In this document: positions 5,323 to 5,533 of the stretch, one piece after another
How the letters are laid out: the number at the start of each line of letters is the position of its first letter
How positions within the stretch are numbered: position 1 is the stretch's first letter
NCBI GenBank assembly: GCA_913776795.1
Contig: CAJYRH010000098.1
Location: 1 to 5,533 of the forward strand
Source: an uncultured Pseudorhodoferax sp.
Lineage (GTDB): Bacteria > Pseudomonadota > Gammaproteobacteria > Burkholderiales > Burkholderiaceae
Length of the DNA stretch: 5,533 nt
Direction: 5' to 3'
Position numbers and translations under genes: made by a program
Notes under the pieces: generated by a model
What the model was told of the DNA's origin: nothing
What the model saw: the letters and a program-made list of their open reading frames with translations, nothing else
Databases searched by the model: none

Positions 5323-5533
5323 GCCCACCGTTGTGCGCGCGGCCGGTCACCGGCGCCCGCGTTGCCATCCGTGGGAACCAGGCGCGCCACCAGCTGGCGC
5401 GCGCCCCGCGCGGTGGCACCCTTGCCCGTGATCGCCAGTGCGGGCGCATGGCTCAGCATGCGCTCGAAGACCGCGCGCACCTCGTCCGCGCCGATGTCCT
5501 CGATCATGGCCAGCGCGTCGTCCAGGGGCAGCA
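5319..5533 (-). CDS. C-terminal fragment, probable M16 (insulinase-like) peptidase
   Basis: The frame is open from the right window edge to a TGA at 5319-5321, giving about 71 residues of the C-terminus; the start lies outside the window. The visible part reads LPLDDALAMIEDIGADEVRA, then a segment with ERMLSHAPALAITGKG. This is the helix-strand pattern that closes M16 zinc peptidases: a short helix about a residue or domain 'that does VRAV', then a strand of type PALAITG. The metal-binding HxxEH motif would lie upstream, so activity cannot be judged. The last 20 or so residues (PTDGNAGAGDRPRAQRWA) look like a loose, low-complexity tail. The stop overlaps the LysR ATG by the ATGA pattern, implying one transcript. 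The family call rests on one short motif and is tentative. Confidence 0.5.
   Translation of the reverse strand, partial: LPLDDALAMIEDIGADEVRAVFERMLSHAPALAITGKGATARGARQLVARLVPTDGNAGAGDRPRAQRWA

Noticed and set aside
1..5533. Mobile element, CRISPR array, tRNA or riboswitch
   Set aside because: No repeat-spacer pattern, transposase motif, integrase or tRNA-like cloverleaf was seen on either strand.

Overview
The window is GC-rich (coding regions look like roughly two-thirds GC) and gene-dense. Its codon usage and gene content (YceI pairs with a b561 cytochrome, YliI-like sugar dehydrogenase, NlpC/P60 enzyme with a KRRFDGARR tail) suggest a betaproteobacterium of the Burkholderiales, perhaps Comamonadaceae. 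That placement is inference from protein style, not from a marker gene. It looks like ordinary chromosomal sequence: I see no mobile element, CRISPR array, tRNA, rRNA or phage gene.

Layout. Positions 2-1683 (+) hold a probable operon: the C-terminal three quarters of a cytochrome b561 (5' end outside the window), then two different periplasmic YceI-family proteins. It ends in two tandem hairpin terminators at 1706-1758. Positions 1758-3532 (-) hold a convergent two-gene unit: a secreted PQQ-dependent aldose (YliI/Asd-like) dehydrogenase, followed 26 bases later by an isochorismatase-family hydrolase. Positions 3533-3779 are the only sizeable intergenic space. It is a divergent promoter region with a sharply AT-rich core and four successive inverted repeats. 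Positions 3780-4388 (+) encode an exported NlpC/P60 (C40) cell-wall peptidase. Positions 4405-5322 (-) encode a LysR-type regulator whose ATG overlaps the stop codon of an upstream gene (5319-5533, -). Only the C-terminus of that gene is in the window, and it resembles the end of an M16 (insulinase-like) peptidase.

How the genes may work together. The b561-YceI-YceI block matches the known yceJ-yceI pairing: a membrane di-haem cytochrome with periplasmic lipocalin-like lipid or quinone-binding proteins. The sugar dehydrogenase would oxidise aldoses in the periplasm and pass electrons to the quinone pool. The hydrolase beside it is cytoplasmic with unknown substrate, so the pairing gives position but no proven pathway. 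The peptidase acts in the periplasm on peptidoglycan. The LysR regulator's target cannot be read from the window, because the usual divergent partner gene is absent.

No clearly new biological system is visible. The strongest unexplained signal is the chain of overlapping palindromes at 3650-3704. Second is the ATGA coupling of a LysR regulator to a protease-like gene.
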